Shown in pieces: positions 1-8,018 of a stretch of DNA of 64,000 bases. The position numbers were made by a program, and so were the translations under genes. Origin of the DNA: Streptomyces sp. NBC_00525 (GTDB lineage Bacteria > Actinomycetota > Actinomycetes > Streptomycetales > Streptomycetaceae); contig NZ_CP107835.1 in the NCBI RefSeq assembly GCF_036346595.1, forward strand, positions 1 to 64,000, given 5' to 3'. The notes beneath the pieces are model-generated. The model did no database searches and was not told the origin of the DNA. It was given only the letters and a program-made list of their open reading frames with translations. Numbering within the stretch: position 1 is the first letter of the stretch; the number at the start of each line of letters is the position of its first letter.

Positions 1-110
1 AAAAACGCAGAAAGCGTTTCACGATAAATGCAAACAACCAAGACTACAGCCTGAAGGAGTAACAATCACCTTCCGAAGTGTACGAACGAACATGCCGATA
101 TCGGCTCTTA
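1..110. other. AT-richer intergenic stretch with small hairpin
   Basis: No gene is supported here. The first bases are A-rich, unusual for this genome, and include a 6-bp inverted repeat (positions 3-8 with 14-19, loop AGAAA) that could be the end of a terminator from a gene left of the window. The segment leads directly into the hairpin array. Confidence 0.35.
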
Positions 111-439
111 AGTTGGGCCTGGCGGCCCAACTCCCGCCTGACGGCGGGAGACTGCCGCGGCTTCATGCCTGACGGCATGAAGGGGGTTGGGCGTGGGCTT
201 GCTCCCTGGCGGGAGCAAGGGGTTGGTAAGGGTTGGGCCTGGCGGCCCAACATTGAGCTGGCGTCAGCTCCGGCCTGGCGGCCGGAGGGTGGTGGTGTGT
301 CATGCCTGACGGCATGACGGGTTGGCGGGCTCCCCCTTCCCTATCGGGAAGGGGTGTTTCTAGGGCGCCTGTCGGCGCCTTGATGTCGTATGGGTTTGTT
401 GAGCAGACATTTGATTTGGTGCCCTCCCCTGGCGGGGAG
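111..439. repeat. Array of eleven short hairpins, ten with TNNC tetraloops
   Basis: Eleven perfect inverted repeats follow each other. Arms are 111-119/124-132, 131-138/143-150, 161-169/174-182, 198-206/211-219, 232-239/244-251, 255-260/265-270, 268-275/280-287, 299-306/311-318, 333-341/346-354, 364-369/374-379 and 424-429/434-439. Stems are 6-9 bp. Ten loops are four bases of the form TNNC (TGGC, TGAC, TGTC, TATC); the sixth has GCGT. Stem sequences differ between units while pairing is kept, and most share a CC-loop-GG centre. Some neighbours overlap by 2-3 bases. No convincing reading frame covers it. The pattern suggests a structured RNA or single-strand DNA site (replication, transfer or recombination), but the function is unknown to me. 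Confidence 0.85.
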
Positions 440-614
440 ATGGACCGGGCGTCGCTGGACTCCGGGTGGGAGCTGTGATCCTCGCTCTGTTCATGGGTGG
501 GGCCTAAAAGTAAGTGCTGAGGTTTCCATCGGGCCTGGCTTGAGAACGAACCCAGGGGCCCCTATCCAGATTCCGGCTTATGGCTGGTGATGCCTGTGAC
601 AAGGACACTGATCG
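440..614. other. Intergenic, no gene seen
   Basis: Between the hairpin array and the 90-residue gene I see no reading frame with convincing codon use. A 10-bp palindrome, AGGGGCCCCT, lies near 554-563. Confidence 0.4.
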
Positions 615-887
615 ATGCCGACGTGGTTGATCATCGCGGAGGAGAGTGTCACTACCGATGCGGCCTCACCGCAGCGCCGCATCGAGATCATCCGGACCGT
701 GATCGGTGGCAAGAGCCGGGAGGAAGCGCTCGCAGAGCTGTACAAGGCGGCCAAGAGTCACGTGCCTGACTCTCCAAAGGGAACGTCACGCGTGGTGGGG
801 CGGGACGGCGACGGTTCCTTCTGGGTACTGCCGAAGAACGGTAAGGGCCACGCGTCTTGCCATGTCCGCCTCATCGAACAGGTCTAG
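615..887 (+). CDS. Hypothetical protein, 90 aa
   Basis: The frame has G or C at most third codon positions and starts with ATG at 615. The product begins MPTWLIIAEESVTTD. A helical middle section (RIEIIRTVIGGKSREEALAELYKAA) is followed by a region ending SFWVLPKNGKGHASCHVRLIEQV that looks like a small beta unit. I do not recognise the family. No signal peptide or membrane segment is seen. It stands alone between the hairpin array and degenerate sequence, so it may belong to a mobile or decayed element. Confidence 0.55.
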   Translation: MPTWLIIAEESVTTDAASPQRRIEIIRTVIGGKSREEALAELYKAAKSHVPDSPKGTSRVVGRDGDGSFWVLPKNGKGHASCHVRLIEQV

Positions 888-1255
888 GCAGTTTCGTTTG
901 GATCACCGCGCTGACCAGAGGAAGATGCCCGCGATGTGGAGTCCAGCGAGGGTCCCTTCTGGACGATCATCCCGAACAGGAGGCCGGTACCGCCGTCGCA
1001 CGGTGTGACGGCGCGGATGGCCAGGCGCACGCGGGAGCTGTGAAGGCTAGCCGGAAGGTGCCCGGCAGCCAGGCGTACCAGGCCGGTGGTGTGCAGGGTC
1101 AGGCATGGCCGGAGCTGGAGGCGGCCGGCAGAGTCGGCGAGCGCTTGTCCGGTGGTGCGCCATTCGACCATGCCGAAGGTCTTCCCTGCCTCCAGCACGC
1201 TCCGAAGGCGCCGGAGGCCTGTTCGAGGCAGGCCAGGCGGCGGAGACCGCGTCAT
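884..1255 (-). CDS. Possible hypothetical protein, 123 aa
   Basis: A minus-strand frame from ATG at 1255 has Streptomyces-like third-position GC in its central part (KTFGMVEWRTTGQALADSAG, then HTTGLVRLAAGHLP). Its ends look less coding-like. I do not recognise a family. It may be a truncated conserved hypothetical. It overlaps the end of the preceding gene by four bases tail to tail. Confidence 0.3.
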   Translation of the reverse strand: MTRSPPPGLPRTGLRRLRSVLEAGKTFGMVEWRTTGQALADSAGRLQLRPCLTLHTTGLVRLAAGHLPASLHSSRVRLAIRAVTPCDGGTGLLFGMIVQKGPSLDSTSRASSSGQRGDPNETA

Positions 1256-1289
1256 CCTCGACGGGCTGGGGACGGCCGTCGTCAGCGAG

Positions 1290-1735
1290 TCAGGCGCTGA
1301 AGGCCATGAAGCGGCCGCAGTCGGTGCCCCAGCGGCGGTGCGCGTCCGGGGCCTGGGGCAGGCGCAGCAGGCCGGGGGCGTTCCAGGCGGGGGTCAGGCA
1401 GATACGCAGGAGGTCGTGCAGTCGTGGGGGGCGCCGGGTCGTGGCGGCGGTGCCGAAGGCCGTGAGGAGGGGGCCGAGTTCGGTGCTGCCGAGGGAGGGG
1501 CCGGTGGCTGGACCCGCGGGCCGGCAGCGGGGCTGAGCCGGGATGTCCGGCGTGTCCGGCGAAGATGGTCAGCCACTGGCCGGGGCCGGCCGTCCCAGGT
1601 GTGTCGGTGCGGTGGAGGCACTCGCGGGCGGCGGCGAGGAGCTGGAAGGCGTGCGTCCGGCGGTGGCGGGCGGCTTCGGGGGCGGGGGCGGGGGCGGGGA
1701 AGCTGCCGGTGCAGATGAGGATGCCGTTTCCTCGG
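1290..1735 (-). pseudogene. Frameshifted hypothetical protein remnant
   Basis: On the minus strand two coding-like blocks lie in different frames. One near 1535-1690 contains HAFQLLAAARECLHRTD and GQWLTIFAGHAGHPG. The other near 1290-1495 contains TELGPLLTAFGTAATTRR and TDCGRFMAFSA and ends with a stop at 1290-1292. Joining them needs a single +1 shift near 1500-1530. No start codon is clear. Family not recognised. Confidence 0.35.
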
Positions 1736-2592
1736 CGACGGCTCCGGCACTCTGGACATCACCCGTCTCAACGGGCGCTCTGCAGTCCTGCGCACCCGTG
1801 CCGGAGCCGACAAGCTGCCAGCCGTCACCAGCCACTGCACCCCGCCGCCGAGACCGCGCACGGCATGCTGCGGGCCGAAAAGGACCACCGCCGCTCCGGA
1901 GCCCAACGACCCAGCGCAGCCGAACGCGGCACTCACGTCCCAGACACCCCCACGACCTGGCCGGCCACGCCTGAACCCCGCACGCCGGCCGGCAGGCCGC
2001 CGCACGGCTCAGCAAGCGCGGGTCCTGCGGCGTGTCGCGGGACCCGCGCCGGGCAAGAGCACCCTCCCAGCTCACAGCATGCCGGTTCACCGGGGCGAAA
2101 CAGCCAGGTCACTCCCCACGGGCCGCCCCGCACACACCGCCGCAGGGCACGAAGCACCGCCTCGTGGGGAACCTGTGGTCCCAGAGACGGCTGCACCCCG
2201 GGGATGCGCACCGAGCGGATGCACATGTCCCGCCCGGCCGGAACCCGCCCGCCCGCGCGACGGGGCCGGGACGCCCGTGCGGCAGCCGCGGCCTCACCCG
2301 GCGGCCGCACCTCGGCGGTATCGCCCGCCGCCCCGGCATCCCCCAGGCGGGCGGCCGTCCGGGGGAAACACGAGCCCGTCCTGCCACCCGCTCACCTCGG
2401 TACCTGCCTGCAGAGCACGCATGCCAACCGCCTCCCGGACAAGGCGGCAGCCTACGGCGAGAAATCTGACGCGGCTTGCGTTGCCGGCGGCCCGCAGAGC
2501 CGGCGGGTTCCAGGGCCTTCCCGTGAGACACCGGTACCCATCCCGCCCGCGGCACACCGGTCCCCGGCAACAGCCGGTACAGACCTGCCGCC

Positions 2593-2627
2593 GGGCAGCC
2601 CGGGAAGGAACCCTTCCCGGGCTGCCC
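2593..2627. terminator. 16-bp perfect hairpin, probable terminator
   Basis: Arms 2593-2608 and 2612-2627 are exact reverse complements (GGGCAGCCCGGGAAGG and its partner) around the loop AAC. There is no T-run after it, as is common for Streptomyces terminators. It would act on either strand. No intact gene is seen immediately on either side. Confidence 0.6.
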
Positions 2628-2701
2628 TTCGATGTGCGCCGGCCCGGATCCGCAGGCCACCGGACCGGGACCACCAGAGTATGCGATCGCGCGTACCTCC
2701 C

Positions 2702-2731
2702 TCATGTCGAGGACCGAGGCGATCGACATGA
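2702..2731. promoter_or_regulatory. 9-bp inverted repeat, possible operator
   Basis: TCATGTCGA at 2702-2710 is repeated inverted as TCGACATGA at 2723-2731, with a 12-base spacer. The geometry fits a dimeric repressor site, but no adjacent gene start is clear. Confidence 0.3.
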
Positions 2732-3281
2732 CGGACGCTGCCCCTTCTCCCCGCGCAACCCGCCCGACGTCTCCGGGACCGGCAACCAACACGCGGGCGG
2801 GGGCGGCGAAGATACCGGCGTTCCCGACCACGAGAAGCACTGGACCGCCCCCGGCCCCGCAGGCGGCAGCGGCAGGTGCGCCCACAAGGCCCGCAGGAGC
2901 CCGGGCGTGAGCCGGCCCGGCGTGAACCGAACGGATGCGGCCCAGGCCAGTTCCGGACGCCACACCCCTCACCCGCAGACAAAGCTGAGGGCAAGAACGC
3001 GGCGGTAAGCACTCCGACAGCCCCGGCAAGGCCCGTACAGCGGCCGGCGGGAACACACCACGAAGGCCGCGCCGGCAATGACGAAGACTTCCCACAGCCC
3101 CGCAGGAACAAGAACCCACCATGCCCCCTCCCCCGACTCCCCCGAATACCACAGACACACCCCACCACCCACAGGAGCCTCCTTCCTGCCCGTCCCGGTA
3201 CCGAGCAGAAAGTTAAAGCCCACCCGAAAATACACACACCCTCGCTTTACTCACCGCATTCACCGATGCTATCGTCTCCCC

Positions 3282-3683
3282 ATGACCGTCCAGCACTCCG
3301 TCCAGCTCGATCCCGCCACCGGCCAGAAGGTCGACCTGCTCGCCCGCGCCTGGAACACCACCCCGGGCGAGGCAGTCAGGCGCCTCGTCGAGCACTTCGA
3401 AGACTCCCCCGCCCCGGCCGCCCACTCTGCGCCCGACGTGGCCTCCCCAGCACTGGTGCCGGTCCACGTCTTCTACTCGGGCCACAGGATCTCAGGCACG
3501 TACGACCGGGAGAACCGGAGCCTGACCATCGCTGACGGTCCGGCGGCCGGCACCTACAAGACCCCCAGCGGCGCCGCCAGCGCCGTCCTGCATGCCCTCC
3601 GGCCCGATGTGCGGCCCAACCGCAACGGCTGGTCCTTCTGGACCGTCGACGAGACCGGCGAGATCCTCCAGTCCATCAGGTGA
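3282..3683 (+). CDS. RAMA-like domain protein with RHH-like N-terminus, 133 aa
   Basis: The ATG at 3282 starts a frame with strong third-position GC. Residues 1-40 (MTVQHSVQLDPATGQKVDLL, then TPGEAVRRLVEHF) resemble a short ribbon-helix-helix or coiled DNA-binding unit. Residues about 60-133 (SGTYDRENRSLTIADGPAAG, SPSGAAS-like PSGAASAV, RNGWSFWTVDETGE) resemble RAMA-type domains found beside restriction and modification proteins, which are thought to bind nucleic acid. A likely -10 element (TATCGT) lies just upstream. No partner methylase or nuclease is nearby, so the role is open. Confidence 0.65.
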   Translation: MTVQHSVQLDPATGQKVDLLARAWNTTPGEAVRRLVEHFEDSPAPAAHSAPDVASPALVPVHVFYSGHRISGTYDRENRSLTIADGPAAGTYKTPSGAASAVLHALRPDVRPNRNGWSFWTVDETGEILQSIR

Positions 3684-3846
3684 GCGCTTGAGAATATTGA
3701 GCATTCCAAGGAACGTCATGAGGGTGCTCAGCACTCCGTCTCCCCCGCCGCCCGCCCGGCGCCGGACGCCAAAACTCTCGATCACCGCGCCGGCAGGCGT
3801 GCACGCCGGCACCTCATGGCGCCGGGAAGGCTGGTGAATTACACCC
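3684..3846. other. Intergenic between two small genes
   Basis: No gene supported. It contains a purine-rich GGGAAGG at 3823-3829 that may serve as a distant ribosome binding site for the next frame. Confidence 0.3.
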
Positions 3847-4140
3847 TTGCGACAACAGCTCCTGGGAGCCGCCGCTGCCCTGCCCACCGCACTCACGGGT
3901 GCTCCCTGGTGGGCGATCGCGGCATGCGTGGTACTCGGCGCGCTGGTCGGCCAGTTGCGAGGCCTGCTTCGCGACCGGGCCTCGAGGAAGCTGGATGCAT
4001 TCTTCATGGCGACGATCAGCGAATTGGCGGATGCCCAGGAGAAGGCCCGGGTCCTCATCGACTACCGGCGAGCGGGCGCACCTGAGCCGGCTGAACCCGG
4101 CACAGGTGACGGCCGGCCGGAAGACTCCGCCTCGTCCTGA
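3847..4140 (+). CDS. Small membrane protein, 97 aa
   Basis: The predicted start is TTG at 3847, since the upstream ATG at 3816 and GTG at 3834 are out of frame. Residues about 5-35 (LLGAAAALPTAL, WWAIAACVVLGALVGQL) form one or two membrane segments. A charged helical stretch follows (RDRASRKLDAFFMATISELA), and the tail is acidic and Pro-rich. The length and layout resemble phage holin-like or small actinobacterial membrane proteins, but I cannot assign it. The start is uncertain. Confidence 0.4.
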   Translation: MRQQLLGAAAALPTALTGAPWWAIAACVVLGALVGQLRGLLRDRASRKLDAFFMATISELADAQEKARVLIDYRRAGAPEPAEPGTGDGRPEDSASS

Positions 4141-4380
4141 GACTCCGCTCCCGCGGCCCCGCACACCCGTCCGGTATCAGGGCACGCTCAGCCCGGCACG
4201 GGCGCCGCACTGCGCTCGCGCCCCGAGCCGCAGGTCGGCGGCCGAACACATGCGCGCGGACCCAGGTCGTCACCCACCACACCGGCGGCCCCGCCCCCAT
4301 CAGAGACCCGCACAGCCGGTTGCACCCGCGACGCCCACAAGGCGCCGATTCCTACCGTGTGATCGTTCGCTGATCCGTGC
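4141..4380. other. Intergenic, no gene seen
   Basis: No convincing gene. The sequence is GC-rich and leads into transposase debris. Confidence 0.35.
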
Positions 4381-4669
4381 ATGGCGGATCTCGTGGAGCA
4401 ACTGGTGCCTGACAACCTGCCGAGGCTGTCCAGGCGGGTGGTGCCACCGACTGAGGTGACACGTCCGCAGGGCGGTGGCCGGCGCCGGGCCGGTGACCGC
4501 AAGGCTCTGGCGGCGATCACCTTCGTGGCAACCCCGGGCTGCACCTGGCGGCAGCTGCCACCAGTGTCTGGCCTGGCCCACGGTCTATCACCGGTTCGCC
4601 CAGTGGAGCCGGGACAGAGTCCGGGCGAAGCTCCACCGCGTGATCCTTGATGCCCCCTCTTCCGCCTGA
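4381..4669 (+). pseudogene. IS5-type transposase N-terminal remnant, frameshifted
   Basis: The frame from ATG 4381 (MADLVEQLVPDNL, VVPPTEVTRPQGGG, GDRKALAAITFVAT, GCTWRQLPP) is the characteristic N-terminus of an IS5-family transposase. At about 4560-4575 the homology moves to another frame (WPTVYHRFAQWSRDRVRAKL, HRVILD) and then breaks off. The catalytic core is absent, so the copy is dead. A second, oppositely oriented transposase fragment abuts it. Confidence 0.8.
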
Positions 4670-4763
4670 CGTGGGCGGAGTCGAGGGCGGCCCGGAACAG
4701 GCCGAGCAGGCCGGCGTCGTCCAGGCGGTGTGGGAGCTCCCTCGTGCAGCCGACCCCAGCCAC
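4650..4763 (-). pseudogene. Second IS5-like transposase fragment
   Basis: On the minus strand from 4763 the frame reads CTRELPHRLDDAGLL and then FRAALDSAHVRRKRG. This matches the region around the first catalytic Asp of IS5-family enzymes (usual form: LDSAHVRAKRG-like). Only about 35 residues remain. It faces the 4381 remnant, suggesting two insertions, or an inversion, at one site. Confidence 0.5.
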
Positions 4764-4958
4764 CAGCTCTCGACCACGTCAGGAACCTGCAGTGGGCCGT
4801 CTTGCTCTTGGGTGGCTGGTGGCGCGTTGTCGTCGTTGGCGGGCGGATGCCGTTGACCGGGGCTGCGGGGGGCGGTTTGCTCTGCTGTGCGCGGCCACCG
4901 GTATCGGCGGGTTCGACCGCGCCCGCATACATCAGGGGAGACGACGGAGGGGACGGCT
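4764..4958. other. Upstream region of the secreted propeller gene
   Basis: No gene seen. TTGACC at 4854-4859 could be a -35 box, but no good -10 is present at the usual spacing. GGAGGGG at 4946-4952 is the ribosome binding site of the next gene. Confidence 0.35.
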
Positions 4959-6428
4959 ATGGCCGAAGGATCGTTACGTGGGACGGGCAGGGGCAGAAAG
5001 AGGGGGTGGCCGCCCGTCCGGCAGGCGGTGCGGGGCGGTGGAGTCCTGGCCCTCGTGGCGCTGTTGGGCGCCGGTATGGCCCTGCCCGCGGGGGCCGCAG
5101 GGCCGGCGGAGGCCGGGCCGGCGGTGGTGCCGGGGCTCACTCAGCGGGTGAGCTACGGGCCGGGCGGCGGGCAGCTCACGGCCCCGTCGCAGGGCGGCGG
5201 CGTGAGTGAGAACGGGCGGTTCGTCCTGTTCTTCTCCGGAGCGGACGACCTCGTGCCGGGAGACACCAACGGCATCTCGGACGCCTTCGTCCGGGACACC
5301 TGGACCGGACGCGTCCAGCGGGTCTCCCTGGGAGACCACGGCAAGCAGATCACCGTCCCGCTACGCGGGGTGTCGCTCAGCGGCAACGGCCGCTTCGTGG
5401 CCTTCGCTTCGGAGGAGCCCGGGCTGGTGGAGGGCGACACGGACGACCGGAGCGACGTGTTCGTCCTCGACCGGGTCACGGGCCGCACGGTGCGGGCGAC
5501 GGCGGAGGGCGAGGGGGGCGGTTTCGACCCGTCGATCAGCCGCGACGGGCGGTACCTGGCCTTCTCCTCCACCCGCAGGTTGGACCTTCCCGGTGGTGAG
5601 CGGGGCCACCAGAACGTCTACGTCCTCGATCGCAGGACCGGCGTCACACGGCTGGCCAGCATCACCCGTGCGGGTGGCGTTCCCCTTCAGCCCTCCCGGT
5701 CGCCCAGTATCAGCGCCGATGGGCAGCGCGTCGCCTTCATCTCCCGGACCTTCAGCCTGGCGGCGGACGACGGCGACTTGGGTGACGAGAACCAGGCGCC
5801 GGAGGAAACGGGGACTGCGGGGACCGGGCAGGACGGCGGCGCCTCGATCCTCAAGCCGAGGCTCTATCCGATGTACGTCTACGACCTGCGCACCGGCCGT
5901 GTCCAGGGCGGCAGCGTGGGACCGGAGCGGCTGCTGGGAACCCCCTCCGGCCAGATCACCCCGGACGGACGGCACGTCGCCTTCATCGGCTGGGAGATCG
6001 ACAGGCGCCCCGATGCCCCCTCCGGTGGACTGCTCCCGCACCGCTATATCGCCTACGTCCACAACCTGGAGACCGGGAAGACCGTCCAGGTGGCCCGGAC
6101 CGCCGCCGATGAGGACGGCAACGGCGACGAGACAAGGATCGTCACCAGCGGTGACAGCCGCTGGGTCTACTTCGACTCAACCTCGGATGGTCTCGTTCCC
6201 GGCGACACCGACGGCCGACGTGACCTCTTCCGCCGCAATCTGCTGACCGGACGCACCGAGATGCTGTTCGACCTCGGGCAGAACACCACGGATCAGGCCG
6301 GCGCCCTCGTCGCCGCCGACGCCCACGGCACCTCCGTGCTCGTCGCGGGCCCGGACGGCGTCTTCGGATACCCAGGGGACGCCAACGGGCACAACGACGT
6401 CTTCGTACGCCGCATCCTGCCCTGGTGA
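4959..6428 (+). CDS. Secreted TolB/PD40-type beta-propeller protein, 489 aa
   Basis: The start is ATG 4959, with GGAGGGG seven bases upstream. The first 47 residues hold a basic, twin-Arg-poor signal peptide (RGRKRGWPPVRQAVRGGG, then a hydrophobic core LALVALLGAGMALP). The rest is a series of propeller blades with repeated SxDGR/SGNGRFVAF-type turns: ENGRFVLFFSGADDLVPGD, GNGRFVAFASEE, SRDGRYLAFSS, SADGQRVAFIS, TPDGRHVAFIG, DSRWVYFDSTS. Most blades also carry a D-x-F-V-x-D or YDLRTG strand. Such proteins bind ligands or partners outside the cell; there are no catalytic residues to point to. It appears monocistronic. Confidence 0.85.
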   Translation: MAEGSLRGTGRGRKRGWPPVRQAVRGGGVLALVALLGAGMALPAGAAGPAEAGPAVVPGLTQRVSYGPGGGQLTAPSQGGGVSENGRFVLFFSGADDLVPGDTNGISDAFVRDTWTGRVQRVSLGDHGKQITVPLRGVSLSGNGRFVAFASEEPGLVEGDTDDRSDVFVLDRVTGRTVRATAEGEGGGFDPSISRDGRYLAFSSTRRLDLPGGERGHQNVYVLDRRTGVTRLASITRAGGVPLQPSRSPSISADGQRVAFISRTFSLAADDGDLGDENQAPEETGTAGTGQDGGASILKPRLYPMYVYDLRTGRVQGGSVGPERLLGTPSGQITPDGRHVAFIGWEIDRRPDAPSGGLLPHRYIAYVHNLETGKTVQVARTAADEDGNGDETRIVTSGDSRWVYFDSTSDGLVPGDTDGRRDLFRRNLLTGRTEMLFDLGQNTTDQAGALVAADAHGTSVLVAGPDGVFGYPGDANGHNDVFVRRILPW

Positions 6429-6503
6429 ACCCCGACCAGCCCTCCGACGTCCAGGGAAGAGCCGTTCTGACCTGGGCATACGCGTTTCCTCGGGGCTGAT
6501 TCG
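6429..6503. other. Convergent intergenic gap
   Basis: A short gap between the propeller gene and the minus-strand WD40 remnant. No clear hairpin is seen. Confidence 0.3.
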
Positions 6504-6743
6504 CTACGAGGTGGCCGCGCAGGGCGGGGTGTACGGCAGCTCGGTCACGTAGCGGCGCCACTGCTCCCGGCCCAGCGCTCCGGAGCTCGCCTCGCAGATG
6601 CGGCGGACGGCGGACTCCACATCGAGGTTCCAGAGCGTGCCCACGCCGTCGTCGGTGGTGGCGTCCGGCTTACGGCTGTCCGGCGAGAACGCGATGCGGT
6701 TGGAGTAGACGTGGGGGCATGCAAGATTCAGGGGCTTCTTCAC
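6504..6743 (-). pseudogene. C-terminal fragment of a WD40-repeat protein
   Basis: The frame contains NRIAFSPDSRK, DDGVGTLWNLDVESAVRRIC and then ALGREQWRRYVTELPYTPPC. That is the last WD40 blade plus the typical C-terminal tail of Streptomyces WD40/caspase or kinase-WD40 proteins. Only about 70 residues remain, and a base shift spoils the blade (SRKPDATTDDG for the usual LATTTDDG). Upstream sequence does not continue the gene, so it is a truncated relic. Confidence 0.65.
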
Positions 6744-6870
6744 GGGTCCGACGTCGTCGGGGCGCGTGACGTTCCGCGGTTGTCCGGGCCGAGCGGCGTG
6801 GTGCGCACCGTGGCCTGCAGCCCGGACGGGACATCTCGATCAACTGCGCGGGGGCCTCGCTCGTTGCGCT
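6744..6870. other. Debris between gene fragments
   Basis: On the plus strand a short stretch (SGVVRTVACSPDGT) resembles another WD40 blade in the opposite orientation. No intact gene is present. Confidence 0.3.
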
Positions 6871-7080
6871 TCACGGTCCATCACCCGATCGGTGGCCAAT
6901 TCGAAGAGGCTCGTTGAAGTACACACCCGCCTCCTCCCCCTCCGCCGTACTGACCAGCAGGAAGTCCGTCTCGGGGTCCCGCACCACCGCATAGGGGTCC
7001 AGTACCCCGTGCGCGGCACTCATGTCCAACGTCGCCGGCTCACCGTTCTGGAACCGGCTCACGAAGACGTCAAAACTCAT
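6871..7080 (-). pseudogene. Truncated SFDVF-type hypothetical protein, 69 aa
   Basis: The start ATG at 7080 follows AGAAAGAACTCC. The product begins MSFDVFVSRFQNGE and contains DPETDFLLVSTAEGEEAGVY. This is the N-terminal half of a small Streptomyces family usually around 130-150 residues long. The frame then leaves the homology (NEPLRIGHRSGDGP) and stops, so the C-terminal half is lost. It could still be expressed as a fragment. Confidence 0.5.
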
Positions 7081-7099
7081 GGAGTTCTTTCTAACCTTT

Positions 7100-7417
7100 G
7101 GTTGAGGCGCGGTAAAACGACCACGGTCTTCGCCTGCACGGTCTTCATCGCCTCGGCCAGGATCGGCGTGGCAGCGGCCAGGACGTCGATCACCCCGCGT
7201 CTGTACCGGTACGTGGTAGCGACGTCGATGCCGAACCTGCCGGCACGCCACGCGTAGATATCTCCACACTGCAGGTGAGCAAGTACAAGCAGGTCCTGAT
7301 GGCTGACAGACAGCCGTCGCCACCGGGCAGTGTCGGAGGGTGTCCAAGCCCGATAAGTGTGCGGTCGAGCATCTTCGGCTCCGACGCGGCATCAACACCA
7401 CGGAGCAGAACGACCAT
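7100..7417 (-). pseudogene. Transposase remnant (N-terminal HTH region)
   Basis: Minus-strand translation in two frames gives VSHQDLLVLAHLQCGD and WRAGRFGIDVATTYRY, then GVIDVLAAATPILAEAM and TVQAKTVVVL. This is the helix-turn-helix region found before the DDE core in a common actinobacterial IS family. Frameshifts near 7310 and 7225 and the missing catalytic part mark it as dead. It sits directly between two other broken genes. Confidence 0.6.
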
Positions 7418-7420
7418 TCG

Positions 7421-7880
7421 TCATGGCCTGCGGACCGATTCATCCGAGTTTCGTTCCGGTGGGTCGATCGCGACGAGTTCGACCTCGAAGCCGTCGTCGT
7501 TCTCCAGGTAGGCGGCGTAGTGCTCTCCGCCGCCGGCGTATGGATGCCGCTCGCGGAACATCAGCTGCCAGCCGTGCTGAGCGGCGTCGGCAGTCAGATT
7601 CTCGACCGTGGCGGCGGCGTCCTCGACGTGGAAGGCCAGGTGATTCAGTCCTGGGCGGCAGCGATCGTACCGTTGGGCAGTGAGGGCCGGGGACTGCTCG
7701 ATGACCAGGTGGGTCGGCCCGAGCCGCCGGCTGCGGCCGCCGTCCCAGCTCTGGTGGGCGGCGTAGCCCGGGGATTCCAGCAGCCAACCGATCGAGGCGA
7801 GTGCGGACCCTATCGGTTCGTGCCGTCGGCGGCGTACGGGCCTGCCTTCCGTGTGCACCGCTGTGACCTGGCCCGATGCC
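7421..7880 (-). pseudogene. Decayed VOC-family protein, paralogue of the 39.4 kb gene
   Basis: The C-terminal 110 residues are well preserved: HQSWDGGRSRRLGPTHLVIE, RPGLNHLAFHVEDAA, GWQLMFRERHPYAGGGEHYA, LENDDGFEVELVAIDPP. They closely parallel the intact VOC protein at 39394-39846. The first beta strand (HHVEIWVPDLGRA in the intact copy) is scrambled into VHTEGRPVRRRRHEP, and no proper start with ribosome binding site is seen. VOC enzymes need that first strand for a metal ligand, so this copy is probably inactive. Confidence 0.6.
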
Positions 7881-8018
7881 GTATCCGAGAGTCTTCGTCG
7901 ACCCTGGCTGATGAATAATGAGGTGCCCCGACCGCACGCGGTTCGGGGCACCCGGCGGGATGCCCTACGACATGTGGTTCTTCCGGGAAGACCGGATCGT
8001 CGTTCGCCGAGGGAATTC

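Larger units (their letters stand above)
1736..3281. other. Long region without convincing genes
   Basis: Several long open frames exist on both strands, but they are Pro/Arg/Ala-rich, overlap each other completely and lack a consistent codon-position bias or recognisable motif. I read them as by-products of high GC. The supported items are a strong hairpin at 2593-2627 and a 9-bp dyad at 2702-2731. Confidence 0.5.

Noticed and set aside
111..439. CRISPR array or linear-chromosome telomere
   Set aside because: The units are short hairpins with differing stems, not identical repeats with unique spacers, and no cas genes are near. Streptomyces telomere hairpins typically have other loop types and the window start is not shown to be a replicon end.
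1569..3158. Several overlapping long open frames on both strands
   Set aside because: They overlap one another, lack coding bias and contain no recognisable family pattern.
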